Source: Rhizobium herbae
Lineage (GTDB): Bacteria > Pseudomonadota > Alphaproteobacteria > Rhizobiales > Rhizobiaceae
DNA: 64,000 nt
Assembly (NCBI RefSeq): GCF_019511375.1
Contig: NZ_JAEUAO010000002.1
Location: forward strand, 124,001 to 188,000
Direction: 5' to 3'
Shown: piece by piece, positions 55,918-64,000 of the stretch
Numbering within the stretch: the stretch's first letter is position 1
How the letters are laid out: each line of letters begins with the position of its first letter
Program-made: the position numbers and the translations under genes
Notes under the pieces: generated by a model
The model's input: only the letters and a program-made list of their open reading frames with translations
The model's database searches: none
What the model was told of the DNA's origin: nothing

Positions 55918-56601
55918 TCATTGTGTCGGCAAGCCAGTGTCGGCGCCAACGGCTCGGACCGGGACGGTTCCCCGGTACCTTGCGAGCATGTTTGCGCGCT
56001 TCACTACACCCTCACCCGCCTGCCCTGCAAGCGCGCAAGCGTGGATAAAAGCATTCTGACCCAAAAGCCCCTCCATTTCCGCCTCGGTGAAGAAGCGGAA
56101 GGAGGGTATTTCCTGTCCGTCGTCGGCAACAAAGCTCATCGCCTTGCGGGCCTGGTCGATCTTGCGCACCCCGTCTGCGGCCGCATCGACCGCGTGGAAC
56201 GTGGCGAGCGCTGCCATGGCGCGCACCGCCTGTTCCACCTTCGAGGCGCCGCTGATGAACTGTGCGGCCTTGCGGGCCATGTTCATCATGCCGGCAAGCT
56301 GCATCGACAAGAGCCGGTCCACCTCGTCGGCGAGCTCCGGCCCGGCTGTCACATCGGCCTTCAGGGCGCGGGCGAACAGCTTTTTGGCGATTGCCTTTTC
56401 GAGCACGGCCCGGTCGGCGCTGACCCAGCAGCCGCGGCCCGGCAGCTGCTTCTTCAGGTCCGGCACGACCCGGCCGTCAGGGGCCGCGACAAAGCGGATC
56501 AGCGTTTCCGGCGTCCCGCTCTGGCGTGTCACGATGCACATGCGGCCGTTCACTGCTTCACCTTCGATGTCCCCGGCGGGATCTTTGTCTTCAAGCAGCA
56601 T
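55918..56601 (-). CDS. YlxR-type RNA-binding protein with L7Ae-like C-terminal domain
   Basis: A 227-residue protein. Residues 15-85 are YlxR/DUF448 (GRMCIVTRQ, LPGRGCWVSADRAVLEKAI); residues 100-190 look like a ribosomal L7Ae/L30e-like fold (LLSMQLAGMMNMARKAAQF, GASKVEQAVR), the fusion typical of alphaproteobacteria. It lies between nusA (32-base gap) and infB (105-base gap). A role in RNA binding or transcription-translation coupling is inferred. Confidence 0.9.
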   Translation of the reverse strand: MLLEDKDPAGDIEGEAVNGRMCIVTRQSGTPETLIRFVAAPDGRVVPDLKKQLPGRGCWVSADRAVLEKAIAKKLFARALKADVTAGPELADEVDRLLSMQLAGMMNMARKAAQFISGASKVEQAVRAMAALATFHAVDAAADGVRKIDQARKAMSFVADDGQEIPSFRFFTEAEMEGLLGQNAFIHACALAGQAGEGVVKRANMLARYRGTVPVRAVGADTGLPTQ

Positions 56602-56633
56602 CAGCGGCCCGGATCACGATCAGCAACGCCTTT

Positions 56634-58241
56634 TCAGGCGTCCTGTTCAGCGCCTTCCACGACTTCGAGCGCTTCCTGTTCGCGCGCCAGATCCTCTTCG
56701 GTGATCCAGCCGGCCGCGAGGCGCGCCTGCAGCACCATGCGCTCTGCTTCGACGCGCGAGACTTCGAGCTTGGAGAACAGGCCGTCGAACTTCTTCGTCT
56801 CGCCGTCCTTGCGCTCGGACCAGCCGACGAGATCGTCGGCGGCGCAGCCCGCGAAGTCTTCCATCGTCTTGATGCCGTCTTCGCCGAGCGCCACCAGCAT
56901 CTGGCCGGTCATGCCGTCGATCGAGCGCAACTCGTCGGAGACGCCGAGTTCCTTGCGCTTGGCGTCCATTTCCGCTTCCAGGCGCTCGAGATATTCGCGG
57001 GCGCGGGTCTGCAGCTCGTTTGCCGTGTCTTCATCGAAACCGTCGATCGAGGCGATTTCGTCGAGTTCCACGTAAGCCAGTTCCTCGACGGCGGCGAAGC
57101 CTTCCGAAGCCAGAACCTGGCCGACCATTTCGTCGACGTCGAGCGCTTCCATGAACAGGTTGGTGCGCTCGTTGAATTCCTTCTGACGACGTTCGGATTC
57201 TTCCGCTTCGGTCATGATGTCGATGTCCCAGCCGGTGAGCTGCGAGGCGAGGCGGACGTTCTGGCCGCGGCGGCCGATGGCGAGCGACAGCTGCTCGTCC
57301 GGCACGACGACTTCGATGCGCTCGGCATCCTCGTCGAGAACGACCTTGGCGACTTCGGCCGGCTGCAGCGCGTTGACGATGAACGACGCCGGATCCTGGG
57401 ACCACGGAATGATGTCGATCTTTTCGCCCTGCAGTTCGGCGACGACGGCCTGGACGCGCGAACCGCGCATACCGACGCAGGCGCCGACCGGATCGATCGA
57501 ACTATCGTTCGAGATCACGGCGATCTTGGCGCGCGAGCCGGGGTCGCGGGCAACCGAGCGGATCTGGATGATGCCGTCGTAGATTTCCGGAACTTCCATG
57601 GTGAACAGCTTCACCATGAACTGCGGATGGGTGCGCGACAGGAAGATCTGCGGGCCACGCTGTTCGCGACGCACGTCATAGACATAGGAGCGGACGCGAT
57701 CGCCGTAGCGCAGGTTCTCGCGCGGGATCATTTCGTCACGACGGATGATGCCCTCGCCACGGCCGAGGTCGACGATGACGTTGCCATATTCGACTCGCTT
57801 GACGGTGCCGTTGACGATTTCGCCGATGCGATCCTTGAATTCGTCGTACTGGCGGTCTCGCTCGGCTTCGCGCACCTTCTGGACGATGACCTGCTTGGCC
57901 GACTGGGCGGCGATGCGGCCGAAATCCATTGGCGGCAGCGGATCGGCGATGAAGTCGCCGAGCTTGGCGTCCGGGTTGCGGTCACGCGCCAGTTCGAGCG
58001 GGATCTGCGTGGAATAGTCCTCGGCAGCCTCGACCACTTCGAGCAGGCGCTGAAGGCGGATTTCACCGGTCTTGGAATTGATGTCGGCGCGGATATTGCT
58101 TTCCGAACCATAGCGCGAGCGTGCCGCCTTCTGGATCGCGTCGGCCATGGCGGCCAGAACGATCTCGCGGTCGATCACCTTTTCGCGCGCGACGGCATCC
58201 GCGATCTGCAGAAGTTCGAGCCGGTTAGCACTCACTGCCAT
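56634..58241 (-). CDS. nusA: Transcription termination/antitermination factor NusA
   Basis: A 535-residue protein. An N-terminal RNA-polymerase-binding domain (1-125) is followed by an S1 domain ([21 protein letters not shown]), two KH domains ([19 protein letters not shown] and [18 protein letters not shown]) and two C-terminal acidic repeats with helix-hairpin-helix character. ATG 58241 with a GGAG site is preferred to the in-frame TTG at 58247. Second gene of the operon; it follows rimP by 57 bases. Confidence 0.98.
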   Translation of the reverse strand: MAVSANRLELLQIADAVAREKVIDREIVLAAMADAIQKAARSRYGSESNIRADINSKTGEIRLQRLLEVVEAAEDYSTQIPLELARDRNPDAKLGDFIADPLPPMDFGRIAAQSAKQVIVQKVREAERDRQYDEFKDRIGEIVNGTVKRVEYGNVIVDLGRGEGIIRRDEMIPRENLRYGDRVRSYVYDVRREQRGPQIFLSRTHPQFMVKLFTMEVPEIYDGIIQIRSVARDPGSRAKIAVISNDSSIDPVGACVGMRGSRVQAVVAELQGEKIDIIPWSQDPASFIVNALQPAEVAKVVLDEDAERIEVVVPDEQLSLAIGRRGQNVRLASQLTGWDIDIMTEAEESERRQKEFNERTNLFMEALDVDEMVGQVLASEGFAAVEELAYVELDEIASIDGFDEDTANELQTRAREYLERLEAEMDAKRKELGVSDELRSIDGMTGQMLVALGEDGIKTMEDFAGCAADDLVGWSERKDGETKKFDGLFSKLEVSRVEAERMVLQARLAAGWITEEDLAREQEALEVVEGAEQDA

Positions 58242-58298
58242 TTTCAAGTCTCCGTCTGATTGCCGGGGCTTCGTCCTGAAGCGTCCCGCGCCATAAAC

Positions 58299-58931
58299 TC
58301 ATTCGATCGGCGAATCTTCGTCTTCGAAGTTTTCGTTTGCCGCCATCCCATGTGCGGCTTGGGCGGCCTTGGCCTTCTTGTCTGCCGCTAGCGCATCGCG
58401 GATCAGGTCGTCCGTCAGGATCAGCCTGCCTTCAGCCAGCGCCGTGAACGGGATGGTGACCCGCGGCTCCTCGCCATAAGCCGGCTGGTCGCGCTCGATG
58501 GTGAAACCCTCATCGTCGGCCGCAACGATCTTGCCTCGAAAACGCTTGCGATTATCGACCAGGATCGAGGTCTCGCATTTGATCAGATGGCCGGCCCAGC
58601 GGCTGAAATCCGACTTGCGCACCATCGGTCGGTCGATGCCGGGCGAGGACACTTCCAGATGATACGCCTTGTCGATCGGATCTTCCACATCGAGAACCGG
58701 CGAAATCGCCGTCGAGACGGCTTCGCAATCCTGGACCGTCATCGTTCCGTCGGTGCGCTCGGCCATGATCTGCAGTGTCGCGCCGTTCTGCGAGGTCAGG
58801 CGAACCCGCACCAGCTGGTATCCCATCGGAACGAGCACCGGCTCGATGATGTCGGCGATGCGGCGGTCGATCCCGGTTTCGGTGATCAGCCGCGGTTCCT
58901 GCGTGTTTTCTGTCGCTGTCGTGTCGGACAA
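58299..58931 (-). CDS. rimP: Ribosome maturation factor RimP
   Basis: A 210-residue protein needed for 30S subunit maturation. The N-terminal alpha/beta domain has [19 protein letters not shown] and [11 protein letters not shown]; an SH3-like C-terminal domain follows, with an alphaproteobacterial acidic tail ([10 protein letters not shown]). TTG at 58931 is chosen because GGGAGAG lies 6 bases ahead and the N-terminus then reads [14 protein letters not shown]; the ATG at 58997 would place the terminator-like hairpin (58958-58991) inside the coding region. Confidence 0.93.
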   Translation of the reverse strand: MSDTTATENTQEPRLITETGIDRRIADIIEPVLVPMGYQLVRVRLTSQNGATLQIMAERTDGTMTVQDCEAVSTAISPVLDVEDPIDKAYHLEVSSPGIDRPMVRKSDFSRWAGHLIKCETSILVDNRKRFRGKIVAADDEGFTIERDQPAYGEEPRVTIPFTALAEGRLILTDDLIRDALAADKKAKAAQAAHGMAANENFEDEDSPIE

Positions 58932-58957
58932 ACGATGCTCTCCCAAACCATCGGCTA

Positions 58958-58991
58958 ATAAAAAAGAGCGGGTCCTGACGGGCCCACTCTT
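58958..58991 (-). terminator. Terminator-like hairpin in the rimP-nusA leader
   Basis: On the minus strand AAGAGTGGGCCC pairs with GGACCCGCTCTT (one wobble, one mismatch) around a 4-base loop, directly followed by a six-T run. It lies after the predicted promoter (59018-59046) and before the rimP ribosome-binding site at 58938-58944, with no gene between promoter and hairpin. It therefore looks like an attenuator rather than the end of an upstream gene. Confidence 0.75.
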
Positions 58992-59017
58992 CATCAACCG
59001 ATCAAGAATTTGAGCGT

Positions 59018-59046
59018 CATATACGCTTGATCATCCGCAAATGCAA
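59018..59046 (-). promoter_or_regulatory. Predicted promoter of the rimP-nusA-ylxR-infB operon
   Basis: On the minus strand TTGCAT (59046-59041), a 17-base spacer and TATATG (59023-59018). Transcription would start near 59011 and give a leader of about 80 bases. Confidence 0.6.
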
Positions 59047-59188
59047 GATATGCCGTGGCTTGCCGGGCGATGCGGGAGCCAGGTGGCTAAATCCTGCCTG
59101 AGTCCGCACTTTTGCTTGCCCGATGCATGATCTGGCCTAGATTGACCATCATAACGACAATCAAAGACTGAACGGGTGGGGACAAAGC

Positions 59189-60817
59189 TTGCCGCATCGC
59201 CTATCGCCATTGGCGCCTTTCCGGCACGACACGTTTCGCGTCATCTGGGTGGCCAGCCTCGCCTCCAACTTCGGCGGGCTCGTCCAGGCCGTCGGCGCCG
59301 CCTGGATGATGACGTCGATCTCGGATTCGGTGAACATGGTGGCGCTGGTGCAGGCCTCGACCTCGCTGCCGATCATGCTGTTCTCGCTCGTCTCCGGCGC
59401 GCTCGCCGACAATTTCGACCGGCGCCGCATCATGCTGATCGCCCAGTGTTTCATGCTGGCCGTCTCGGCGCTTCTGACGGTCTGCACCTATTTCGGCCTC
59501 GTCACGCCCTGGCTGCTTCTGCTTTTCACCTTCCTGATCGGCTGCGGCACGGCGCTCAACAATCCGTCCTGGCAGGCGTCGGTCGGTGACATGGTGCCGC
59601 GCGACGTCCTTCCAGCCGCCGTGGCGCTGAACAGCATGGGCTTCAACATTACCCGCTCGGTCGGCCCGGCGATCGGCGGCGCCATCGTCGCCGCGGCCGG
59701 CGCGGCCGCCGCCTTCGCCGCCAATACGCTCAGCTATTTCGCGCTTCTCTTCGCGCTCATCCGCTGGCGTCGGGAAGTGACGCTTTCGACGCTGCCGCGC
59801 GAATCGATGGGCCGGGCGATTTCCGCCGGCCTGCGCTATGTCGCCATGTCCCCCAATATCGGAAAGGTGCTGTTCCGCGGCTTCGTCTTCGGCCTGTCGG
59901 CCAGCGCCATCCTTGCGCTGCTGCCGCTGGTTGCCCGCGATCTCGTTGCCGGCGGGCCGCTCACCTACGGCATCATGCTCGGGGCCTTCGGCCTCGGCGC
60001 CATCGGCGGGGCGCTATTGAGCGCCCGGCTGCGCGAGCATCTGTCGAGCGAGTGGATCGTGCGCATCGCCTTTGCCGGTTTCGCCGTCAGCGCGCTCGTC
60101 ACCGCGTCCAGCTCGCATGGCTGGCTGACCAGCCTTGCGCTTCTTCTCTCCGGCGCCGGCTGGGTGCTGGCCCTGTCGCTGTTCAACACGACAGTGCAAC
60201 TCTCCACTCCGCGCTGGGTGGTCGGCAGGGCCTTGTCGCTCTACCAGACCACCACTTTCGGCGGGATTGCCGCGGGCAGCTGGCTGTGGGGGCAGGCGGC
60301 CGAGACCTATGGCCCGGCCAATGCGCTGATCGCTTCGGCCGCTCTGATGGTCGTCGGCGCCGCCATCGGGCTCAGATTGCCCTTGCCGGAATTCCAGTCG
60401 CTCAACCTCGATCCGCTCAACCGCTTTTCAGAACCGCTCCTGAAGCTTGACCTCAAGCCGCGCAGCGGACCGATCGTGGTGATGATCGACTACGACATCG
60501 CCGACGACGACGTGCCGGCCTTCCTGACGGCAATGGCCGAACGCCGCCGCATCCGCATCCGTGATGGCGCCGGGCAATGGGGACTGATGCGCGACCTGGA
60601 AAACCCGACGGTGTGGACCGAGACCTATCACGTCCCGACCTGGGTGGAATATGTCCGCCACAACCAGCGCCGGACGCAGGCCGACGCGGAAATCGGCGAT
60701 CGGCTGCTTGAACTGCATCGCGGCGAGACGCCGCCGCGCGTGCACCGGATGATCGAGCGCCAGACCATCCTTCCCTATGACTACGAGCGCTACAAGCAGC
60801 AGATGGACATGCACTGA
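59189..60817 (+). CDS. MFS transporter with C-terminal monooxygenase-like domain (DUF894)
   Basis: A 542-residue protein starting at TTG 59189, 7 bases after GGGG. Residues 1-405 are an MFS_3 (EntS-like) transporter: about 11-12 helices, the ADNFDRRR loop of motif A and the SLYQTTTFGGIAAGSWLWG segment. Residues 430-535 look like an antibiotic-biosynthesis-monooxygenase-like (dimeric alpha-beta barrel) domain (VVMIDYDIADDDVPAFLTAM, WTETYHVPTWVEYVRHNQR). The fusion is common in DUF894 proteins; the substrate is unknown, and a siderophore or drug-like molecule is only suggested by relatives. Confidence 0.85.
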   Translation: MPHRLSPLAPFRHDTFRVIWVASLASNFGGLVQAVGAAWMMTSISDSVNMVALVQASTSLPIMLFSLVSGALADNFDRRRIMLIAQCFMLAVSALLTVCTYFGLVTPWLLLLFTFLIGCGTALNNPSWQASVGDMVPRDVLPAAVALNSMGFNITRSVGPAIGGAIVAAAGAAAAFAANTLSYFALLFALIRWRREVTLSTLPRESMGRAISAGLRYVAMSPNIGKVLFRGFVFGLSASAILALLPLVARDLVAGGPLTYGIMLGAFGLGAIGGALLSARLREHLSSEWIVRIAFAGFAVSALVTASSSHGWLTSLALLLSGAGWVLALSLFNTTVQLSTPRWVVGRALSLYQTTTFGGIAAGSWLWGQAAETYGPANALIASAALMVVGAAIGLRLPLPEFQSLNLDPLNRFSEPLLKLDLKPRSGPIVVMIDYDIADDDVPAFLTAMAERRRIRIRDGAGQWGLMRDLENPTVWTETYHVPTWVEYVRHNQRRTQADAEIGDRLLELHRGETPPRVHRMIERQTILPYDYERYKQQMDMH

Positions 60818-60836
60818 GCTATGGTATTGCGGCTTC

Positions 60837-62090
60837 TTAGCGCAGCCTGGCCTTCAGCCCCGCATCCGGAAAACAGGTCGGCGCCAGGCCGTTCTTCGCC
60901 TGCCAGTCCCCCAGCGAGCGGCGGGTCTTGTAGCCGGCCAGCCCGTCGGCCTTGCCGATATCGTAGCCCTGCGCCTGCAGGTTCTTCTGCATCTTCAAGA
61001 CATCCGAGCGCAGCATCTTGCCGACGTCGCCGAACTGGCCCTTGAAGGCGCCGCCGCCGGACGAAATCCGGTCGGCGAGGTTGCCAATGAACAGCGCATA
61101 GAGGTCGGAGTTGTTGTATTCCTTGATCACGTAGAAGTTCGGCGTGACGATGAATTCCGGCCCGTGGCGTCCGGCCGGCACCAGCATCATGCCGCTGGCC
61201 TTGGCTTCGCCCGCCGGAAATGCCTTTCCCGACACGCGCTCGATGCCGGTCGAAGCCCATTGCGATATCGGCTTGGCAAGGTCGGGCCCTTCCTGGGCGC
61301 AGGAGACCTTGGCGGGAATGCTGACCTCGAAGCCCCAGTCGCGGCCGCGCTGCCAGCCCTTTTCAGCCATGTAATGAGCGATCGAGCCGAGCACGTCCGG
61401 CACCGAGTTCCAGATGTCGCGGCGTCCGTCGCCGTCGAAGTCGACGGCATATTTCAGGAAGCTCGTCGGCAGAAACTGCGGTTGGCCCATGGCGCCGGCC
61501 CAGGAGCCCTTCATCTCCGCCTCGCGCACGTCGCCGCTGTCGAGAATATGCAGGGCGGCGATCAGTTCGCGGCGGAAGAGATCGCCGCGCGTTGACATGA
61601 AGGCCTTGGTCGCCAGCACATCGATGATCGGATGCGGAATCTTCGCGCGGCCGAAGCCGGATTCGCGTCCCCAGATGGCGAGCACGACCGGACCCGGCAC
61701 GCCATAGGTCTTCTCGACCCGCTTGAGCGTTGCGGCATGGGTCTTGGCAAGGCTGCGGCCGGTTGCGGCCAGTCCCTGCAGCCGCTCCTCGGAGAAATAC
61801 GCGCCCGGCGAGGAGAATTCCGCCTGGCTCTGCTTCTGCTCGCTCGGCGGTTTGGTACCCGGCGGCACGAGGTCCGGCAGGTCCCAGTTGAGCTTGACGC
61901 CGGCAAAGGCAGCGTTGAAGGATTTTTCCGAAATGCCGGCCTTCTGCGCTTCCGGCCAGAGATCGGTCTGCAGCCACTGGCGGAACTGCGCCTCAGTCTC
62001 GGCTTTCGAGGCGGCGAGGGCGGGCAGGGGAATGAGGAGGATAGCAAGCAAAAGACTTAGTGTACGCCGAGGCTTACCCCCCTCTGTCAC
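60837..62090 (-). CDS. Lytic murein transglycosylase MltB-type
   Basis: A 417-residue enzyme that cleaves peptidoglycan to 1,6-anhydro-muropeptides. GTG 62090 is preferred because the product then has a clean signal peptide: basic KPRR, hydrophobic LSLLLAILLIPLP, cleavage ALA-A. The catalytic glutamate is Glu143 in AIWGRESGFG; GAMGQPQFLPTSF and the FDGDGRRDIW block are family motifs. A C-terminal PG_binding_1 domain (MQKNLQAQGYDIGKADG) ends the protein. The start codon, ribosome-binding site and first residues lie inside a type A palindromic element (62076-62240). Confidence 0.88.
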   Translation of the reverse strand: MTEGGKPRRTLSLLLAILLIPLPALAASKAETEAQFRQWLQTDLWPEAQKAGISEKSFNAAFAGVKLNWDLPDLVPPGTKPPSEQKQSQAEFSSPGAYFSEERLQGLAATGRSLAKTHAATLKRVEKTYGVPGPVVLAIWGRESGFGRAKIPHPIIDVLATKAFMSTRGDLFRRELIAALHILDSGDVREAEMKGSWAGAMGQPQFLPTSFLKYAVDFDGDGRRDIWNSVPDVLGSIAHYMAEKGWQRGRDWGFEVSIPAKVSCAQEGPDLAKPISQWASTGIERVSGKAFPAGEAKASGMMLVPAGRHGPEFIVTPNFYVIKEYNNSDLYALFIGNLADRISSGGGAFKGQFGDVGKMLRSDVLKMQKNLQAQGYDIGKADGLAGYKTRRSLGDWQAKNGLAPTCFPDAGLKARLR

Positions 62091-62240
62091 TGCGTGACAT
62101 CTCCCCCTCAAGGGGGGGGACTGGATACTGCCGCGCTCTTTAACTGCCCTGGAACGAGCGAGTTCGTACGAGGCCGGCGCTGGAAAGGAACGATCTCCCC
62201 CCTTGAGGGGGAGATGTCGGCGAAGCCGACAGAGGGGGGC
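62076..62240. repeat. Compound palindromic element type A, copy 3
   Basis: Arms at 62076-62118 and 62194-62240 in inverted order with the same ACCCCCCTCTG / CATCTCCCCCTC core; stems GTCAC/GTGAC and GTCGG/CCGAC. The left arm overlaps the first codons of the lytic transglycosylase gene; the right arm ends 53 bases before the recR stop. Confidence 0.9.
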
Positions 62241-62293
62241 ATCCCACAAAGCCCCCAGGAATCCGCGTAGATCGCCTAGAATTTCCGAAAAGC

Positions 62294-62899
62294 TCAAATC
62301 ACCGTCCTCGCCCGCAATGCCGCCGTCAGCGTGCCTTCGTCCAGATAGTCCAGCTCGCCGCCGACGGGCACGCCATGGGCGAGGCGGGTGATCTTGACGT
62401 CAAGCCCGTCGAGCTGGTCGGTGATGTAGTGCGCCGTTGTCTGGCCCTCGACGGTGGCATTGACCGCGATGATCAGTTCGCGCACGCCGCCCTTCGAGAC
62501 GCGCTCGATCAGGCCCTTGATGTTGAGGTCGTCGGGGCCGACGCCGTCGAGCGGCGAGAGCGTGCCGCCGAGCACATGATAGGCGGTGTTCATCGCGCTT
62601 GCCCGCTCCAGCGCCCAGAGGTCGGAGACGTCCTCGACGACGATGATGACGGAATTGTCGCGCCGGTCGTCAGTGCAGACGCTGCAGGGGTCGCTGGTAT
62701 CGACATTGCCGCAGCACGAGCAGATCCGGACCTTGGCGTAGGCGTCGCCCATCGCGTCGGCGAGCGGGCCGAGCAGCTGGTCCTTCTTCTTGACGAGATG
62801 AAGGGCTGCCCGCCGGGCCGAGCGCGGCCCGAGCCCGGGCACCTTCGCCAGAAGCTGAATGAGTTTTTCGATTTCGGGGCCGGTGACTCGCTTTGCCAT
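62294..62899 (-). CDS. recR: Recombination protein RecR
   Basis: A 201-residue protein of the RecFOR pathway. N-terminal helix-hairpin-helix ([19 protein letters not shown]), a zinc finger of Cys60, Cys63, Cys72 and Cys75 (ICSCCG, PCSVC), a Toprim domain ([27 protein letters not shown]) and a C-terminal [16 protein letters not shown]. Usually it directly follows ybaB; here a MOSC gene on the opposite strand separates them. Confidence 0.97.
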   Translation of the reverse strand: MAKRVTGPEIEKLIQLLAKVPGLGPRSARRAALHLVKKKDQLLGPLADAMGDAYAKVRICSCCGNVDTSDPCSVCTDDRRDNSVIIVVEDVSDLWALERASAMNTAYHVLGGTLSPLDGVGPDDLNIKGLIERVSKGGVRELIIAVNATVEGQTTAHYITDQLDGLDVKITRLAHGVPVGGELDYLDEGTLTAALRARTVI

Positions 62900-62958
62900 G
62901 CGGCGGTTCTACTCCATATCTCGGGGGAACGGAATCGCTTAAAACGAGAGGATCACCC

Positions 62959-63573
62959 ATGAAAATCCTGGCCGTCTGTACCGGCAGCGCCGAAATCCTG
63001 CCGGGAAAGTCCTACCGGACGGGCATCTTCAAACATCCGGTCGAAGCCGGCGTGATGGTCGATCGCGAGGGGCTGATCGGCGACAGGATCTGCAATCGCA
63101 AGCATCATGGCGGGGTCGATCAGGCGGTCTATGCCCTCGGTTCGATCGACCTCGACTGGTGGTCCAAGGAACTGGGGCGCCGGCTGGAGCCGGGCACGTT
63201 CGGGGAAAATCTGGTGATCGAAGGAGCCGACAGCCGCACGATCGCGGTCGGCGACCGGTTCGCAACCGACAGGATCGAGCTCGAAGTCACCTCGGCGCGC
63301 ATCCCCTGCGCCACGCTCGCGGCACGAATGGAGGATCCGGCCTTCCCGAAGCGCTTTCTCGCCGCCGGACGGCCGGGCTTCTATTGCCGCGTGCTCAGGG
63401 ATGGCGTGGTTCAGGCCGGCGATGCCGTCACCTATCGCGCCTATTCCGGGCTGCCGGTTTGGATGCCGGAATTGCTTGAAACCTTCGGCAGGAATCTCTC
63501 TGAGAAGGATCGCGACCGCTATCTCGCCGCGCCGATCCACCACAAACTGCGTGCCGAGATCAGCCGCGCATAA
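62959..63573 (+). CDS. MOSC domain protein (YiiM-like)
   Basis: A 204-residue molybdenum-cofactor sulfurase C-terminal domain protein. GDRICNRKHHGGVDQAVYA and GTFGENLVIEGAD are the family motifs; the conserved cysteine lies in ARIPCATLAARM. GAGAGGA precedes the ATG by 6 bases. Relatives reduce N-hydroxylated bases with molybdenum cofactor. It lies between recR and ybaB in the opposite direction and breaks their usual adjacency. Confidence 0.9.
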   Translation: MKILAVCTGSAEILPGKSYRTGIFKHPVEAGVMVDREGLIGDRICNRKHHGGVDQAVYALGSIDLDWWSKELGRRLEPGTFGENLVIEGADSRTIAVGDRFATDRIELEVTSARIPCATLAARMEDPAFPKRFLAAGRPGFYCRVLRDGVVQAGDAVTYRAYSGLPVWMPELLETFGRNLSEKDRDRYLAAPIHHKLRAEISRA

Positions 63574-63655
63574 GCGTCCGCAATCCTGCGACCGCTTCTG
63601 GTGGCCACTCGCCTGTGTCGTCGTGCGGCTTACAGCTTTTCCGGTTTTCTTCGAA

Positions 63656-63716
63656 TCGCGAAAATACGCAAGTCCGGACGCAAAACCGCTACGCACTTTT
63701 GCTGGAATTGCTCTAG
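63656..63716. repeat. Probable dispersed rhizobial intergenic repeat
   Basis: The segment reads TCCGGACGCAAAACCGC, ACGCACTTTTGCTGGAATT, GCTCTAG. I recall near-identical stretches in many rhizobial intergenic regions; only one copy is in this window, so repetition cannot be shown here. It ends at the ybaB stop codon. Confidence 0.4.
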
Positions 63717-64000
63717 AACGGCAGTTTCATGCCGGGCGGGATCGGCAGGCCGGCGGTGAGCGCGCGGGTCTTTTCGGCGGTGATCGCCTCGGCCTTGTCC
63801 TTGCCGTCCTTGTGGGCAGCGACGATCAGGTCTTCGAGGATCTCGACATCGTCTTCCTTGAACAGCGACGGGTCGATCTTGATGCCTTTCAGGTTGCCCT
63901 TGCCGTCCATGCGCACGGTGACCAGACCGCCGCCGGAGGAGCCGTCGACTTCGAGCGCAGAAATCTCTTCCTGCATCTTTTCCATCTTGGCCTGCATTTC
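63713..64000 (-). CDS. ybaB: YbaB/EbfC nucleoid-associated protein (5' truncated)
   Basis: The C-terminal 95 residues of a family usually about 107 long; the frame continues past the window edge. [19 protein letters not shown], then [19 protein letters not shown] and the ending [12 protein letters not shown] identify it. It binds DNA as a tweezer-like dimer. In many bacteria it sits between dnaX and recR. Confidence 0.93.
   Translation of the reverse strand, partial: EMQAKMEKMQEEISALEVDGSSGGGLVTVRMDGKGNLKGIKIDPSLFKEDDVEILEDLIVAAHKDGKDKAEAITAEKTRALTAGLPIPPGMKLPF

Overview
The window reads as chromosomal DNA of an alphaproteobacterium of the Rhizobiaceae (Rhizobium, Ensifer, Shinella or Agrobacterium relatives). 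The evidence is high GC content, the divergent fabA-fabB-fabI / irr pair, an rkpK-lpsL pair, a complete propionyl-CoA carboxylase and methylmalonyl-CoA mutase set with an ScfR-type regulator, FYDLN_acid, BA14K and BTLCP-type proteins, and the palindromic repeats typical of rhizobial intergenic DNA. Most of it is ordinary conserved chromosome. No prophage, transposase, CRISPR array, rRNA gene or clear genomic island was seen. Both ends cut genes: an RsmC-like methyltransferase on the left and YbaB/EbfC on the right.

Layout. 1-6.6 kb: the RsmC-like end, a small membrane protein, a HicB-like antitoxin remnant, htpG, then the unsaturated fatty acid operon fabA-fabB-fabI (minus strand) divergent from the iron regulator irr. 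6.6-11.7 kb: membrane and unknown genes (TRIC/YadS-like channel, YdcF, a TMEM43 homologue), a fumarylacetoacetate hydrolase family enzyme and an exported protein with a very Asp-rich tail. 12-22 kb: an envelope polysaccharide region with a transglutaminase-like cysteine peptidase, a Wzz/BY-kinase, a PPP-type phosphatase overlapping a Wzy-like polymerase, an anchored unknown protein, lpsL and rkpK. 22-30 kb: tRNA-Ala(GGC), an FYDLN_acid protein, cmk, rpsA, a large unknown acidic protein, nicotinamide phosphoribosyltransferase and an RNase D-like nuclease. 31-43 kb: a 2-hydroxyacid dehydrogenase, small unknown genes, and the propionate module scpA, pccA, a YghU-type GST and pccB, divergent from scfR. 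43-49 kb: a five-gene overlapping operon for a YbhFSR-type ABC exporter headed by its TetR regulator. 49-53 kb: tRNA-Leu(CAG), a phosphohexomutase, BA14K, YqaA, SelW-like and DoxX proteins. 53-59 kb: rimP-nusA-ylxR-infB. 59-64 kb: an MFS transporter, MltB-type lytic transglycosylase, recR, a MOSC protein and ybaB.

How the genes work together. FabA and FabB make unsaturated acyl-ACP and FabI completes elongation. RkpK and LpsL supply UDP-glucuronate and UDP-galacturonate to surface polysaccharides, and the neighbouring Wzy, BY-kinase and phosphatase look like a polymerisation and chain-length unit. PccA, PccB and ScpA convert propionyl-CoA to succinyl-CoA (the epimerase is not in the window) and ScfR probably senses this pathway.

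The most notable signals are regulatory or structural: a terminator-like hairpin in the leader of the rimP-nusA operon, three hairpins ahead of rpsA, a predicted leaderless TetR gene with an operator candidate, and a family of compound palindromes (three full copies plus a half copy). One of those copies appears to supply the ribosome-binding site, start codon and first residues of the lytic transglycosylase. Nothing here can confidently be called a wholly new system; the unknown proteins of the polysaccharide cluster are the best leads. All names rest on reading motifs by eye; no database search was run.
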